DNA of 60,142 nucleotides from Streptomyces sp. ISL-96. GTDB taxonomy: Bacteria; Actinomycetota; Actinomycetes; Streptomycetales; Streptomycetaceae. Below the pieces are notes generated by a model. That model searched no databases. It was not told where the DNA came from and saw only the letters and a list, made by a program, of their open reading frames with translations. Position 1 is the first letter of the stretch. Every line of letters starts with the position of its first letter. A program made the position numbers and the translations under genes. The stretch spans positions 1 through 60,142 of the forward strand of contig NZ_JAGGPA010000081.1 in assembly GCF_018614035.1 (NCBI RefSeq), in the 5' to 3' direction. Positions 33,712-42,288 of the stretch are shown one piece after another.

Positions 33712-35089
33712 GGATCGTTCCTCCTTCGACGCCGTCGCGCCGCACGTAACAGAACCAGGTCAACACGGCGCACAGCGCGTAGAAGGCGGCGAAGGCGAGC
33801 ATGGCCGCGCCCGAGTCCCCGGTGCCGCCGATGGACGTTCCCAGCGCGCGGTTGACGAGGAAGCCGCCGAGGGCGCCGACCGCCGAGATGAGGCCGAGCG
33901 CCGCGGCTCCGGTACGCCGCCCCTCCGCCAGCGCGGTACGGACCGCCTCGGCCCCCGCGCCGGCCACGGCCCGCAGCGCCCGGGCGCGGAAGACCGCCGG
34001 GATCATCCGGTACGTGGAGCCGTTGCCGACGCCCGCCGTGACGAACAGCAGCAGGAAGGAGAGGAGGAAGCCGGTGTGGTCGTGGCTGCCGAGTGCCACC
34101 CATACACCCGTCGCACCCGCCACCATGAGCGCGAAGTTCGCCGTCGTCACACGGGCACCGCCCCACCGGTCGGCCAGCAGACCGCCGAGCGGCCGCGCAC
34201 AGGAACCGATGAGCGCTCCGAGGAAGGTGTAGTGGAGCGCCGCCGATCCGGGGAACTCCAGGCTGACCAGCAGCGGCAGCGCGGTCGAATAGCCCACGAA
34301 GGACCCGAAGGTACCGATGTAGAGCAGCGACACCAGCCAGGTCTGCTTCATCCGGACCACGGCGAACTGCCCGGCCGGGCTCGACCGGGCGCTGCGCAGG
34401 TTGTCCATGCACAGCGCCGCCGCCACGGCCGAGAACACGATCAGCGGTATCCAGAACAGTCCGGCCGCCGCCAGCCCCATCGAACCGATGATGAACGGCA
34501 CCACGAACTGGACGGAGCTGACGCCGACATTGCCGCCCGCGGCGTTCAGTCCCAGGGCAAGCCCCTGCTTGGAGTCGGGGTAGAAGTGCGTGATGTTGGC
34601 CATGCTGGAGGCGAAGTTCCCGCCGCCGACGCCGGCCGTCGCGGCGCACAGCAGGAAGAACCAGTACGGGGTGTCGGCGTCCGCGACAGCGACACTGAGC
34701 AGACCGGCCGGCACCAGGAGCAGCAGGGTGCTGACGACCGTCCAGTTGCGGCCCCCGAAGCGTGCGGGCGCGAAGGTGTAGGGCACCCGGAGGACCGCGC
34801 CCACCAGGCTGGGCAGGGCCACCAGCCAGAACAGCTGGTCGGCGGTGAAACGACGTTCTCCCAGCTCTACCGCGACCACACTCCACAGCGTCCAGATCGT
34901 GAAGCCCAGGTGTTCGCAGACGACGGACCACACCAGGTTCCGCCGCGCCACGCGGCGCCCGGCCGCCGCCCAGAAGGACGGCTCGCCGGGCTCCCACCGC
35001 TCGATCCAGCGGCCGGGGCCACGTACCAGCGCCGGCACCGCGGACCCGTGTTCCACGGCCGGTGTTTTGCTGACCGTATCGATGCTCAA
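33704..35089 (-). CDS. narK: NarK/NasA-type MFS nitrate/nitrite transporter
   Basis: A 461-residue, 12-helix MFS protein. Nitrate-signature-like Gly-rich stretches occur in helices 5 and 11 (AATAGVGGGNFASSMANITH and LFVTAGVGNGSTYRMIPAVF). The start is TTG, overlapping the hom stop (TTGA), with GGGAG eight bases upstream; no ATG fits better. It imports nitrate or exchanges it for nitrite. It lies directly upstream of the nitrate reductase gene. A cytoplasmic loop around residues 370-390 is rich in Arg and Ala. Confidence 0.9.
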   Translation of the reverse strand: MSIDTVSKTPAVEHGSAVPALVRGPGRWIERWEPGEPSFWAAAGRRVARRNLVWSVVCEHLGFTIWTLWSVVAVELGERRFTADQLFWLVALPSLVGAVLRVPYTFAPARFGGRNWTVVSTLLLLVPAGLLSVAVADADTPYWFFLLCAATAGVGGGNFASSMANITHFYPDSKQGLALGLNAAGGNVGVSSVQFVVPFIIGSMGLAAAGLFWIPLIVFSAVAAALCMDNLRSARSSPAGQFAVVRMKQTWLVSLLYIGTFGSFVGYSTALPLLVSLEFPGSAALHYTFLGALIGSCARPLGGLLADRWGGARVTTANFALMVAGATGVWVALGSHDHTGFLLSFLLLFVTAGVGNGSTYRMIPAVFRARALRAVAGAGAEAVRTALAEGRRTGAAALGLISAVGALGGFLVNRALGTSIGGTGDSGAAMLAFAAFYALCAVLTWFCYVRRDGVEGGTIRE

Positions 35090-36378
35090 CGGTCCGACTC
35101 CCGGCCCATCATCCGGATGCTCCGGGTGATGCCGCGGACGGATTCGAAGGTGTTCAGCTCGGTCACGACCGCGGCGAGCGCCGCGTCCGTCGCCAGGTGG
35201 GTGGAGACGACGAGCTGCGCCTCCGAACCCAGACCTTCCTGGCGGACCGTCGCCAGCGAGACACCGTGGTGTCCGAAGGCCGCGGTGACTTCCGACAGCA
35301 CTCCGGGGCGGTCGGTGACGAGCAGACTCAACTGGTGGCGCGTGGCCACCTGATCCATCGTCCTGACCGGCAGGAGCTGTGCGGGCGGCTGGTGCGCACC
35401 GACCGCGCCGGTCAGGCGGTTGCGGCAGACCTCGACGAGGTCGCCGAGCACCGCGCTGGAGGTGGCGAGCCCCCCGGCTCCCTGGCCGTGGAACATCAGC
35501 TGACCGGCGGCCTCGGCCTCGACGAGAATGCCGTTGTACGAGCCCCTGACGCCGGCCAGGGCATGGTCGCGGGGGAGCAGCATGGGGTGGACCCGGACGC
35601 TCACCCCGTCTGCCGTGCGGTCGCAGATTCCGATCAGTTTGATCACGGAGTCGTTGGCGGCGGCATGACTGATGTCCGCGGGGCCGATGTGCGTGATGCC
35701 TTCGTAGTGGACGTCACCGGGACCCAGGTCGGTGTCGAAGGCGAGCCTGGCCAGGATCGTCATCTTCGCCGCGGCGTCGGCTCCCGAGACGTCCGCGGTG
35801 GGATCGGCCTCGGCGTAGCCCAGTTGCTGTGCTTCGTTGAGGGCGGCCTGGAACGTACCTCCGATGGCCGCCATCCGGTCCAGGATGAAATTGGTCGTGC
35901 CGTTGACGACTCCGCTCAGCCGTCGCACACGGTCGCCCGCCAGTGACTGGCGCAGCGGTCGCAGCAGGGGCACGGCCCCGGCCACCGCCGCCTCGTAGGC
36001 GAGTTCGACTCCGTGCTTGTGGGCGATCCGGTGCAGATCGGCTCCGTCGTCGGCGATGAGGGCTTTGTTCGCGGTCACCACTGAGGCCCCGGACTCCATC
36101 GCGGCAACGATGAGGGAGCGGGCGGGTTCGATGCCGCCCATGAGTTCCACGACGACATCGAGGTCACCACGGGTCACCAGCTGTTCGGCGTCCGTGGTGA
36201 ACAGGTCCGGGTCGGTGTCCCGGCCCGGGCGAGGAGTGCGTACGGCGATACCGACGAGCTCGATCGATGCGCCGATCCGGGCGGCGAGTTCGCCGCGGCG
36301 GGCGGTCAGCGCGCGGGCTGTCTCGGAACCCACCGCTCCGTGTCCGAGCAGGCCAATGCGCAAGGGACGGTGTTTCAC
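35086..36378 (-). CDS. hom: Homoserine dehydrogenase (operon copy)
   Basis: A 430-residue enzyme that reduces aspartate-4-semialdehyde to homoserine. The GTG start follows AAGGGGG at five bases; the 41 residues open upstream are a shadow. It has a Rossmann motif (RIGLLGHGAVGSETARAL), VVTANKALIADDG with the catalytic Lys, the FNGTTNFI-like segment GVVNGTTNFILDRM, the substrate region EAQQLGYAEADPTADVSG and a C-terminal ACT domain (about residues 345-425, LSLLVTDRPGVLSEVTAAFG). It lies between the exporter and the nitrate transporter genes, an unusual place. In most Streptomyces hom sits with thrC and thrB, so this is probably a second copy. Confidence 0.93.
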   Translation of the reverse strand: MKHRPLRIGLLGHGAVGSETARALTARRGELAARIGASIELVGIAVRTPRPGRDTDPDLFTTDAEQLVTRGDLDVVVELMGGIEPARSLIVAAMESGASVVTANKALIADDGADLHRIAHKHGVELAYEAAVAGAVPLLRPLRQSLAGDRVRRLSGVVNGTTNFILDRMAAIGGTFQAALNEAQQLGYAEADPTADVSGADAAAKMTILARLAFDTDLGPGDVHYEGITHIGPADISHAAANDSVIKLIGICDRTADGVSVRVHPMLLPRDHALAGVRGSYNGILVEAEAAGQLMFHGQGAGGLATSSAVLGDLVEVCRNRLTGAVGAHQPPAQLLPVRTMDQVATRHQLSLLVTDRPGVLSEVTAAFGHHGVSLATVRQEGLGSEAQLVVSTHLATDAALAAVVTELNTFESVRGITRSIRMMGRESDR

Positions 36379-36397
36379 GTCAACCCCCTTCGGGCGG

Positions 36398-37708
36398 TCA
36401 GGTGGAGAGGGTCTGCGGGAGCGGCTGGGCGTCGGCGTCGGGGGTTTCGTCCTGCGGCGGAACCGGACGGCGCGCGGAAAAGTGCTGGAAGGCCTTCGCA
36501 CCGGCGACCAGGGCCAGCGGGAGGGTCAAGTACCAGCCGAAGAAGCAGAAGACGATCAGCACCGCGACGAGCGACACGATGGCCCCGATACGGCCCCAGG
36601 TGCTGCCGCGCAGCAGCTTCACGGCAGCCGAGAGACCGGCGACGTACACGGCCACGAAGCAGGCGGAGGCGGCGGTCATGATCGGGTCCAGCCGGATGTC
36701 CAGTACGGCGGCGGCGATCAGCAGAACGGCGGTCAGCGAGGCGAGGACGACCAGGCTGCGCTTGGGGATCTCGCCCGCCTTGTTGCCCTTGCCCAGCCAC
36801 CTGGGCAGGTCCCCGTCACGGCCGAGAGCGGCCCCGAGCCGGGAGCCGCCGGCGATGTACGCGTTGACGGTGGCGAAGGTGAGCAGGGCCGCGGCGACCG
36901 CGGTGACGGCGCGGGCCGACTCCCCGATGCCGCGCTCCAGCAGCAGGGTCAGCGGGACGGCGGAGCGGTCGGGGTTGGACCCCAGGACCGCCACCGAGGT
37001 GAAGGCGATGCCGAGGTAGAGGACGGCAACGGTGATGATGGTGAGGCCGGTGACGAGGGGGAGCTGGCGGCGCGGGTTGGAGAACTCGCCCGACAGATGG
37101 GACACGGCTTCCCAGCCGGAGAAGGCGAAGAAGAGCAGGGTGGCGGCGTTGCCGACGGCGAGCCAGCCGTGCGGGGCGAACGGAGTGAGGTTCTCCGAGC
37201 GGGAGTCGGGGGCGGCGATCACGATGGCGACGATCATGAGTGCGGCGAGCATCCCGATGAGCAGGAGCTGAAGGCCGCCGGAGAGCCGCAGACCGAGCCA
37301 GTTGCTGATGTACGCGCCCAGCAGCAGGACCGCGGCGACCGCCAGAGACATCAGGTATCCGCCGCCGAGAGCATCGGCGACGTAGGCCCCGCCGACGATG
37401 GCCGCGCTCGCCGTGCCCACCGGGACGGCGAAGTAGAAGAGCCAGCCCACGGGGGCGGAGGTCCTGGGCCCGAATGCCTTCGCGGCGAAGGTCGCCACGC
37501 CGCCGCCGTCGGGATAGCGGATGCCGAGCGACGCGAAGGCGCCGGCGATCGGGATGCAGAAGGCGACCATCAGGGCCCAGGCGACCAGCGAGGCCGGCCC
37601 TGCTTCGCGGGCTGTCAGCGCGGGCAGCGCCAGGACGCCGCCTCCCAGTACTGCGCCGACGTACAGCGCTGTCCCTTGGGCCACACCGATCCGGTGGCTG
37701 GAACTCAT
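36398..37708 (-). CDS. APC-superfamily amino-acid transporter, YjeH-like exporter
   Basis: A 436-residue membrane protein with about 12 helices. The first helices read AQGTALYVGAVLGGGVLALP and RYPDGGGVATFAAKAFG, the same pattern I recall in E. coli YjeH, which exports methionine and branched-chain amino acids. GAGG lies eight bases before the ATG. It is embedded between metX and hom in the nine-gene operon, so it probably exports the amino acid that the operon makes. Import cannot be excluded from sequence. The C-terminal tail is acidic and Pro-rich. Confidence 0.85.
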   Translation of the reverse strand: MSSSHRIGVAQGTALYVGAVLGGGVLALPALTAREAGPASLVAWALMVAFCIPIAGAFASLGIRYPDGGGVATFAAKAFGPRTSAPVGWLFYFAVPVGTASAAIVGGAYVADALGGGYLMSLAVAAVLLLGAYISNWLGLRLSGGLQLLLIGMLAALMIVAIVIAAPDSRSENLTPFAPHGWLAVGNAATLLFFAFSGWEAVSHLSGEFSNPRRQLPLVTGLTIITVAVLYLGIAFTSVAVLGSNPDRSAVPLTLLLERGIGESARAVTAVAAALLTFATVNAYIAGGSRLGAALGRDGDLPRWLGKGNKAGEIPKRSLVVLASLTAVLLIAAAVLDIRLDPIMTAASACFVAVYVAGLSAAVKLLRGSTWGRIGAIVSLVAVLIVFCFFGWYLTLPLALVAGAKAFQHFSARRPVPPQDETPDADAQPLPQTLST

Positions 37709-37766
37709 GAATTCATCCTCTTTACTGTCGTGTTGTTCTGTCGTCCGCGGAAGTCGGCGGAAGAAG

Positions 37767-38918
37767 TCAGCGCAGAACGCCTTGCCTGCCTCGGATGCCT
37801 TGGAGGAACTCGTCGGCGACGGACAGGAATTGCGGCACGTCGAGAAGAAAGGCGTCGTGCCCCACGTCCGCGGCGCCGTCCCGCTCGTGGCGGGCGAGAA
37901 GCCCTCGCTCGGCCAGCTCGATCTGGATCAGCTCGCTGTGAGCCGGACCGAAGAGCCGGTCCCGTTCGAAGCTGAAGAGGCAGACCTCGGGCAGGGACTC
38001 GGCCTCTGCGAGCCGGTCGGGCACGGCGAAGGCGTCGAAATGGTCCATGGCACTCATCAGTTGGAGGTAACTGTTGGCGTCGAAACGCCGCAGGAACTTG
38101 TCCGCCTGGTGCTCGAGGTAGCTCTCCACAGCGTGATCGCCCTGCACGACCACCGAGGAGTACTGACGCGTCCCCGCCTTCCGGTGCCTGCGCCCGAACT
38201 TGCGGTGCAGCGAGAACTCGGAGAGATAGGTGATGTGCGCGATCATGCGCGCCACGCCCAGACCGGCACGCGGGCCGTCCCCCGGCTCGTACCGGCCGGC
38301 TTGGAATTTCACGTCGTTGCGGATCGCATGGCGGGCGATGGCGTTCCACGCGAGGTTGTCCGCGCTCTGTCGGGCCGTGGCCGCGACGATCAGGAAACCG
38401 GCTGCGTCATCCGGGTGGCGCAGGAGCCACTCGAGCGCCTGCATGCCGCCCATCGATCCACCGACCACCGCGTGCAGCCTGCCGATACCGAGCCCGGCGA
38501 GCAGTTCCCGGTGGACAGCGACCATGTCGCTGATCGTTACGCGCGGGAACTCGGGTCCGTACGGCTGCCCGTCGGGCCCCGGTGCCCAGGGGCCGGTGGT
38601 CCCCGCGCACCCCCCGAGGACGTTCGCGCAGATCACCAGGTACCGATCGGTGTCGATCGGCTTTCCGGGCCCCACCATGGACTCCCACCAGCCCGGCGGT
38701 TCCCCGGCGTCTTTCCGGGTCACGTGCGAGTCGCCGGTCAGCGCGTGGCAGACGAAGACGGCGTTGTCGCCGGCGCTGTTGAGACTTCCGTACGTTTCGT
38801 AAGCCACCTGCACCGAGTCGAGCCGCGCACCCGATGCCAGCAACAGCGGTCGGCCGGGCGAGAACCGTTCGACGCGTGAAGCAGGTCGACTGCCGGTTTC
38901 AAACCACCCCGTGAGCAC
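37767..38918 (-). CDS. metX: Homoserine O-acetyltransferase
   Basis: A 383-residue alpha/beta-hydrolase enzyme that acetylates (or succinylates) homoserine. The nucleophile Ser is in VVGGSMGGMQALEW, the Asp in the FSFERDRLFGP segment and the His in GHDAFLLD. CHALTGDSHV and NVLGGCAGTTGPWAP are family motifs; the latter has Thr where CxGSTGP is usual. The GTG start is four bases after GGAGGGGG. It lies 25 bases downstream of the MetY-like gene. Acyl-donor preference is not decided by what I can see. Confidence 0.92.
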   Translation of the reverse strand: MLTGWFETGSRPASRVERFSPGRPLLLASGARLDSVQVAYETYGSLNSAGDNAVFVCHALTGDSHVTRKDAGEPPGWWESMVGPGKPIDTDRYLVICANVLGGCAGTTGPWAPGPDGQPYGPEFPRVTISDMVAVHRELLAGLGIGRLHAVVGGSMGGMQALEWLLRHPDDAAGFLIVAATARQSADNLAWNAIARHAIRNDVKFQAGRYEPGDGPRAGLGVARMIAHITYLSEFSLHRKFGRRHRKAGTRQYSSVVVQGDHAVESYLEHQADKFLRRFDANSYLQLMSAMDHFDAFAVPDRLAEAESLPEVCLFSFERDRLFGPAHSELIQIELAERGLLARHERDGAADVGHDAFLLDVPQFLSVADEFLQGIRGRQGVLR

Positions 38919-38943
38919 TGATCCCCCTCCCGTCCCGCGCCGC

Positions 38944-40278
38944 TTATACGGCGGCCAGGGCTTGGTCGAGGTCGTGGATCAGGTCGTCAGGGTGCTCCAG
39001 GCCGACCGCGAGGCGCACCGATCCCTGGGTGATGCCGGCGCCCAGCAGATCCTTTTCGGGAAGGTGGGCGTGCGTGGTGGAGGCGGGGTGGGTGGCCAGC
39101 GAGCGTACGTCGCCGACGTTGGTGACGTGCGAGAAGAGCTTCAGGCCTTCGATGAACCGCGCTCCGGCGGCTCGTCCGCCCTTCAACTCGACCATCACCA
39201 TCGGGCCGTACTCGCCGTCGAGGTAGCGCTTGACCTGCTCGGCCTCGGTTCCCTCGGCGAGGCTCGGGTGCCGGACGAGGTCCACCTTGGGGTGGCTCGA
39301 AAGGAACTGGGCCACCTTGAGGGCGTTGGCCGAGTGCGCGGGCATGCGCAGCGACAGCGTCTCGATGCCCTGCAGGATGAGGAAGGCGTTGAACGGACTC
39401 ATGCACAGACCGAAGTCGCGCAGCAGCGTTTCCCGCGCCTTGAAGAGATAGCTGCTGCGGCCGCGGGTGTCGGGGAGCTTGCGGCACTCCTCGCCCCAGA
39501 TGACGTTTCCGTACGCGGGGTCGGGCTGGGTCATCTGGGGGTGGCGCGGGGAGTTGTCCCAGTCGAAATTGCCACTGTCCACGATGATGCCGCCGATTGC
39601 CGAGCCATGGCCGCCCAGGTACTTCGTACCGGAGTAGACGGTGACGGCCGCGCCGAACTCGAAGGGGCGGCAGGTGAGCGGCTGCAGCGTGTTGTCCATG
39701 ATCAGCGGGATGCCGTAGCGGGCACCGATCTCGGCGACCTCGCTCATCGGGAAGATGCGCAACCGGGGGTTGGGGAGGGTCTCGCCGAAGTAGAGGCGGG
39801 TCCGGTCGTCCGTCGCCTCCTCGAAGTTCTTGGGGTCGGAGGGGCTGACGAACCGGGTCTCGATGCCGAGCCGTTTGAGCGTGGCTCCCAGCAGGCTCCA
39901 GATGCCGCCGAAGAGTTCGTTGGACGAGACGATGTTGTCCCCCGCCTCGACGAGGTTGAGGATCGAGAGGGTCACGGCGGCATGACCGGAGGCAGTGGCC
40001 AGGCCGGCCACGCCACCGTCGATCTGCGCCATGCGCTCTTCGAGGACGTTCAGCGTCGGGTTGCCCAGACGCGTGTAGGCGTGACCGTTGCCCTCCAGGT
40101 TGAAGAGACCGGCCGCCATGTCGGCGTTGGGGAACTCGTACGCGGCGGTCATGTAAATCGGCGTGATCAGCGGCGGGTTGACGCCCATGCGGACATGGCG
40201 ACCGCCCTGGATGGCCGCCGACTCGCGCCGGGCGTAACCGCGTTCGGCGAAAAGCTCTTCTTCCTTTGCGGACAGCAT
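38944..40278 (-). CDS. MetY-like O-acetylhomoserine gamma-replacement enzyme (PLP)
   Basis: A 444-residue Cys/Met-metabolism PLP enzyme, first gene of the nine-gene operon. AAGGAG lies seven bases before ATG 40278. The PLP lysine is Lys219 in TVYSGTKYLGGHGSAIGG; HAYTRLGNPTLNVLEERMA and SPFNAFLILQGIETLSLRM are MetY/MetB marks, and THPASTTHAHLP is MetY-like. It departs from usual MetY where GGTYNLF reads GGIWSLL, ETIGNP reads ETLPNP and HSATKF reads YSGTKY. MetY replaces the acetate of O-acetylhomoserine with sulfide or a thiol. Given the operon, another nucleophile is possible. The exact reaction is unknown. Confidence 0.88.
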   Translation of the reverse strand: MLSAKEEELFAERGYARRESAAIQGGRHVRMGVNPPLITPIYMTAAYEFPNADMAAGLFNLEGNGHAYTRLGNPTLNVLEERMAQIDGGVAGLATASGHAAVTLSILNLVEAGDNIVSSNELFGGIWSLLGATLKRLGIETRFVSPSDPKNFEEATDDRTRLYFGETLPNPRLRIFPMSEVAEIGARYGIPLIMDNTLQPLTCRPFEFGAAVTVYSGTKYLGGHGSAIGGIIVDSGNFDWDNSPRHPQMTQPDPAYGNVIWGEECRKLPDTRGRSSYLFKARETLLRDFGLCMSPFNAFLILQGIETLSLRMPAHSANALKVAQFLSSHPKVDLVRHPSLAEGTEAEQVKRYLDGEYGPMVMVELKGGRAAGARFIEGLKLFSHVTNVGDVRSLATHPASTTHAHLPEKDLLGAGITQGSVRLAVGLEHPDDLIHDLDQALAAV

Positions 40279-40293
40279 GCAGCAGCTCCTTGA

Positions 40294-40369
40294 GAACGAT
40301 CTTGGCTGGGACGTGGCAGACACTACAGATCGTTCAACAATCCAACAACCTTTCATATTTGGATCGTTG
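40294..40369. promoter_or_regulatory. Operator-like array: three GATCGTT sites 34 bases apart
   Basis: GAACGATC (40294-40301), GATCGTTC (40328-40335) and GATCGTTG (40362-40369) are spaced exactly 34 bases start to start. The first is inverted relative to the others, so sites 1 and 2 form an 8-base inverted repeat. They flank and lie inside the predicted promoter of the nine-gene operon. Confidence 0.6.
40320..40348 (-). promoter_or_regulatory. Predicted promoter of the nine-gene operon
   Basis: On the reverse strand TTGTTG (40343-40348) and TAGTGT (40320-40325) are separated by 17 bases. The start of transcription would lie near 40313, giving a leader of about 35 bases before the metY-like ATG. 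The region is more AT-rich than its surroundings. A repressor on the 40328 site would block it. Confidence 0.55.
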
Positions 40370-40403
40370 CCCATCGCCGCCGCCCGAGGGCGACCCAGCG
40401 GCC

Positions 40404-41387
40404 CTATTCCCCCGCAAACCCACCCAGCGGCCACGCGTACGGCCCCTGCGGATCGTCCAGCCAGGCCCACTCCCCGTCCTCGGCGACCGTGACGCCGAAG
40501 CGTTCGCGCGGCGGCCGGTGCTCGCGGTGCCACAGCGTGAGCGCCTCGTGTGGGTCCAGGCTGCCCGCGGTCAGGCTGAGCAGGAACCGGAACAGGTCGT
40601 TCTCCAGCGCCCGCCGCGGCAGCCCGCCCAGCTGCCTGGGCGCGGGCTCCGCCGTTCCGCCGCGCAGCGGGACGAAGTACGCCGGGGTGTGCAGGAAGTG
40701 CCCCTCCGCGTGCGACGCGTCCCGTACGTCCAGCGCGATCAGCCCCGTGGCCAGCGGAGCCAGAATCCGCGCCCCCGGCCGGCACTGCGCGAGCCATGCG
40801 CGCGGTACGGACGGCAGCGCGCAGGTCGCGATGATCCGGTCGAAGGGAGCCCGCGCCGGGCAGCCGAGCGCCCCGTCGCCGGTGACCACCGCCGGGTGGT
40901 ACCCGGCCGCCTCCAGGTGCTTGCGAGCCGACTCGGTGATCTCCGGATCGAGGTCGACCGTGGTCACCAGGTCATCGCCGAGCCGATGCGAGAGCAGCGC
41001 CGCGTTGTAGCCGGTCCCCGCGCCGATCTCCAGCACGGCGTTCCCGTCCCGTACGTCCAGCTCCTCCAGCATCCCGGCCATCAGCGACGGCTGGCTGCTG
41101 GAGGAGACCAGCTCGCCGCCGTGCATGCGGGTGGCCAGGGGTGTGTCCGAGTAGACCCCCTCCAGCCAGCGCTGCCGCCGCGCCGGATCGGGGTCCTCGC
41201 CCCACAGCCGCTGGTAGCCCGCCGGGCCACCGACGAAGTAGTACGGCACGAAGAGGTGGCGCGGGACCTCAGTGAAGGCCGCGCGCCAGGCGGGGTCGTC
41301 GAGGGCCCCGGCCGCCGCCATCTCCCGTACGAGTGCCGCGCGGGCCTCGGCGTACATGCCGTGCATGTCTGCGTCCTGTGCGCCCAT
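40404..41387 (-). CDS. PCMT-type protein-L-isoaspartate O-methyltransferase family protein
   Basis: About 327 residues from the ATG giving MGAQDADMHGMYAEARAA; a later ATG at 41366 is an alternative. The SAM-binding core (about residues 105-230) has NAVLEIGAGTGYNAALLSH and VTTVDLDPEITESARKHL, with the preceding SSSSQPSLMAGMLEELDV typical of PCMT. The C-terminal 100 residues are an actinobacterial extension. The enzyme would repair isoaspartyl residues or modify peptides. It is divergent from the truncated haemoglobin gene and adjoins the nine-gene operon only by position. Confidence 0.88.
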   Translation of the reverse strand: MGAQDADMHGMYAEARAALVREMAAAGALDDPAWRAAFTEVPRHLFVPYYFVGGPAGYQRLWGEDPDPARRQRWLEGVYSDTPLATRMHGGELVSSSSQPSLMAGMLEELDVRDGNAVLEIGAGTGYNAALLSHRLGDDLVTTVDLDPEITESARKHLEAAGYHPAVVTGDGALGCPARAPFDRIIATCALPSVPRAWLAQCRPGARILAPLATGLIALDVRDASHAEGHFLHTPAYFVPLRGGTAEPAPRQLGGLPRRALENDLFRFLLSLTAGSLDPHEALTLWHREHRPPRERFGVTVAEDGEWAWLDDPQGPYAWPLGGFAGE

Positions 41388-41506
41388 ACGCCCCACTGTC
41401 GCGCGACGCGGGCCCCGACGCGAGTACCCGGGCGCCATGGCCGTGGGCCGCAGTGGATGGTCCTAGGCCGAAGGTCCTCCGCCGCCGCGTCTGAGACGAT
41501 GGACGG

Positions 41507-41911
41507 GTGAATGAGATTCCGCGCGGCACGCTTCAGGAGCAGACCTTTTACGAGCAGGTCGGCGGCGAGGAGACTTTTCGGCGCCTGGCCCACCGCTTCT
41601 ACCAGGGAGTCGCGGAGGACCCGCTGCTCAAGCCCATGTACCCGGAGGAGGATCTGGGCCCCGCCGAAGAGCGGCTTGCCCTCTTCCTGATGCAGTACTG
41701 GGGAGGCCCCCGCACGTACAGCGACAACCGCGGCCACCCGCGCCTGCGGATGCGGCACGCGCCGTTCACCGTCGACAAGGCCGCGCACGACGCCTGGCTG
41801 AGGCACATGCGCGTCGCCGTCGACGAGCTCGGACTTTCCGAGGAGCACGAGCAGCAGCTGTGGAACTACCTGACGTACGCCGCCGCGTCGATGCTGAACA
41901 CCGAGGGCTGA
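41507..41911 (+). CDS. glbO: Group II truncated haemoglobin (trHbO)
   Basis: A 134-residue 2-on-2 globin. FYEQVGGEETFRRLAHRFYQGVAED is the family start (residues about 14-38), the PMYPEEDLGPAEERL region follows, LRMRHAPF contains the proximal His, and the group II Trp is in WLRHMRVAV. The GTG start overlaps no other gene. TrHbO proteins bind O2 and handle NO or peroxide. It lies about 1.2 kb from a predicted nitrite-producing operon, but it is a common core gene, so I do not infer a link. Confidence 0.93.
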   Translation: MNEIPRGTLQEQTFYEQVGGEETFRRLAHRFYQGVAEDPLLKPMYPEEDLGPAEERLALFLMQYWGGPRTYSDNRGHPRLRMRHAPFTVDKAAHDAWLRHMRVAVDELGLSEEHEQQLWNYLTYAAASMLNTEG

Positions 41912-42288
41912 CACCGAGGGCCGACTCCACCCACGAGCGACCCACATTGCGGTGACCGGCGCCCGGAATCCGGAATCCGGAATCCGGTCACGATCGCGTC
42001 AAGTCCAGTGCGAAAGCGGTTTCATCCACCACCCGACTCCGAAAGCATCCCCACAAACCAATGGGGCGCGGGCGCGTAGCACCACAGCGTGGCGGTTTCG
42101 GGGGGAACGGGTGGCGGGGTTCATATTTCTGCGCGGCCTGGGCGGACGATCCCGGTCTGAGCCGCCCCTTCCAGCCTGGCCGGCCATTCCAACCCGGGCC
42201 GGCCATGTCAGCCCGTCCGGCGCTTGAGGACGGAACCGTCCGCCGCACGCGCGGGCCGAAGCAACCCACCCGGCCACGCGAAGCCCAC
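41912..42288. other. Intergenic region with short repeats
   Basis: GTGACCGG (41952-41959) and CCGGTCAC (41984-41991) are inverted arms around three consecutive CCGGAAT units, and may terminate the globin transcript. At about 42136-42195 the unit CGGCCATTCCAACCCGGGC and similar GGCCGGCC strings recur, then a variant of the dispersed repeat (42213-42233). No gene is supported. Confidence 0.6.

Noticed and set aside
40279..40403. SAM riboswitch upstream of the metY-like gene
   Set aside because: The leader after the predicted transcription start is only about 35 bases and I see no SAM-I or SAM-II type fold. The repeats there fit a protein operator better.
41507..41911. Truncated haemoglobin as part of the nitrite-producing system
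   Set aside because: It is on the opposite strand, separated by the methyltransferase gene, and group II globins are common core genes in Streptomyces. Proximity alone is not enough.
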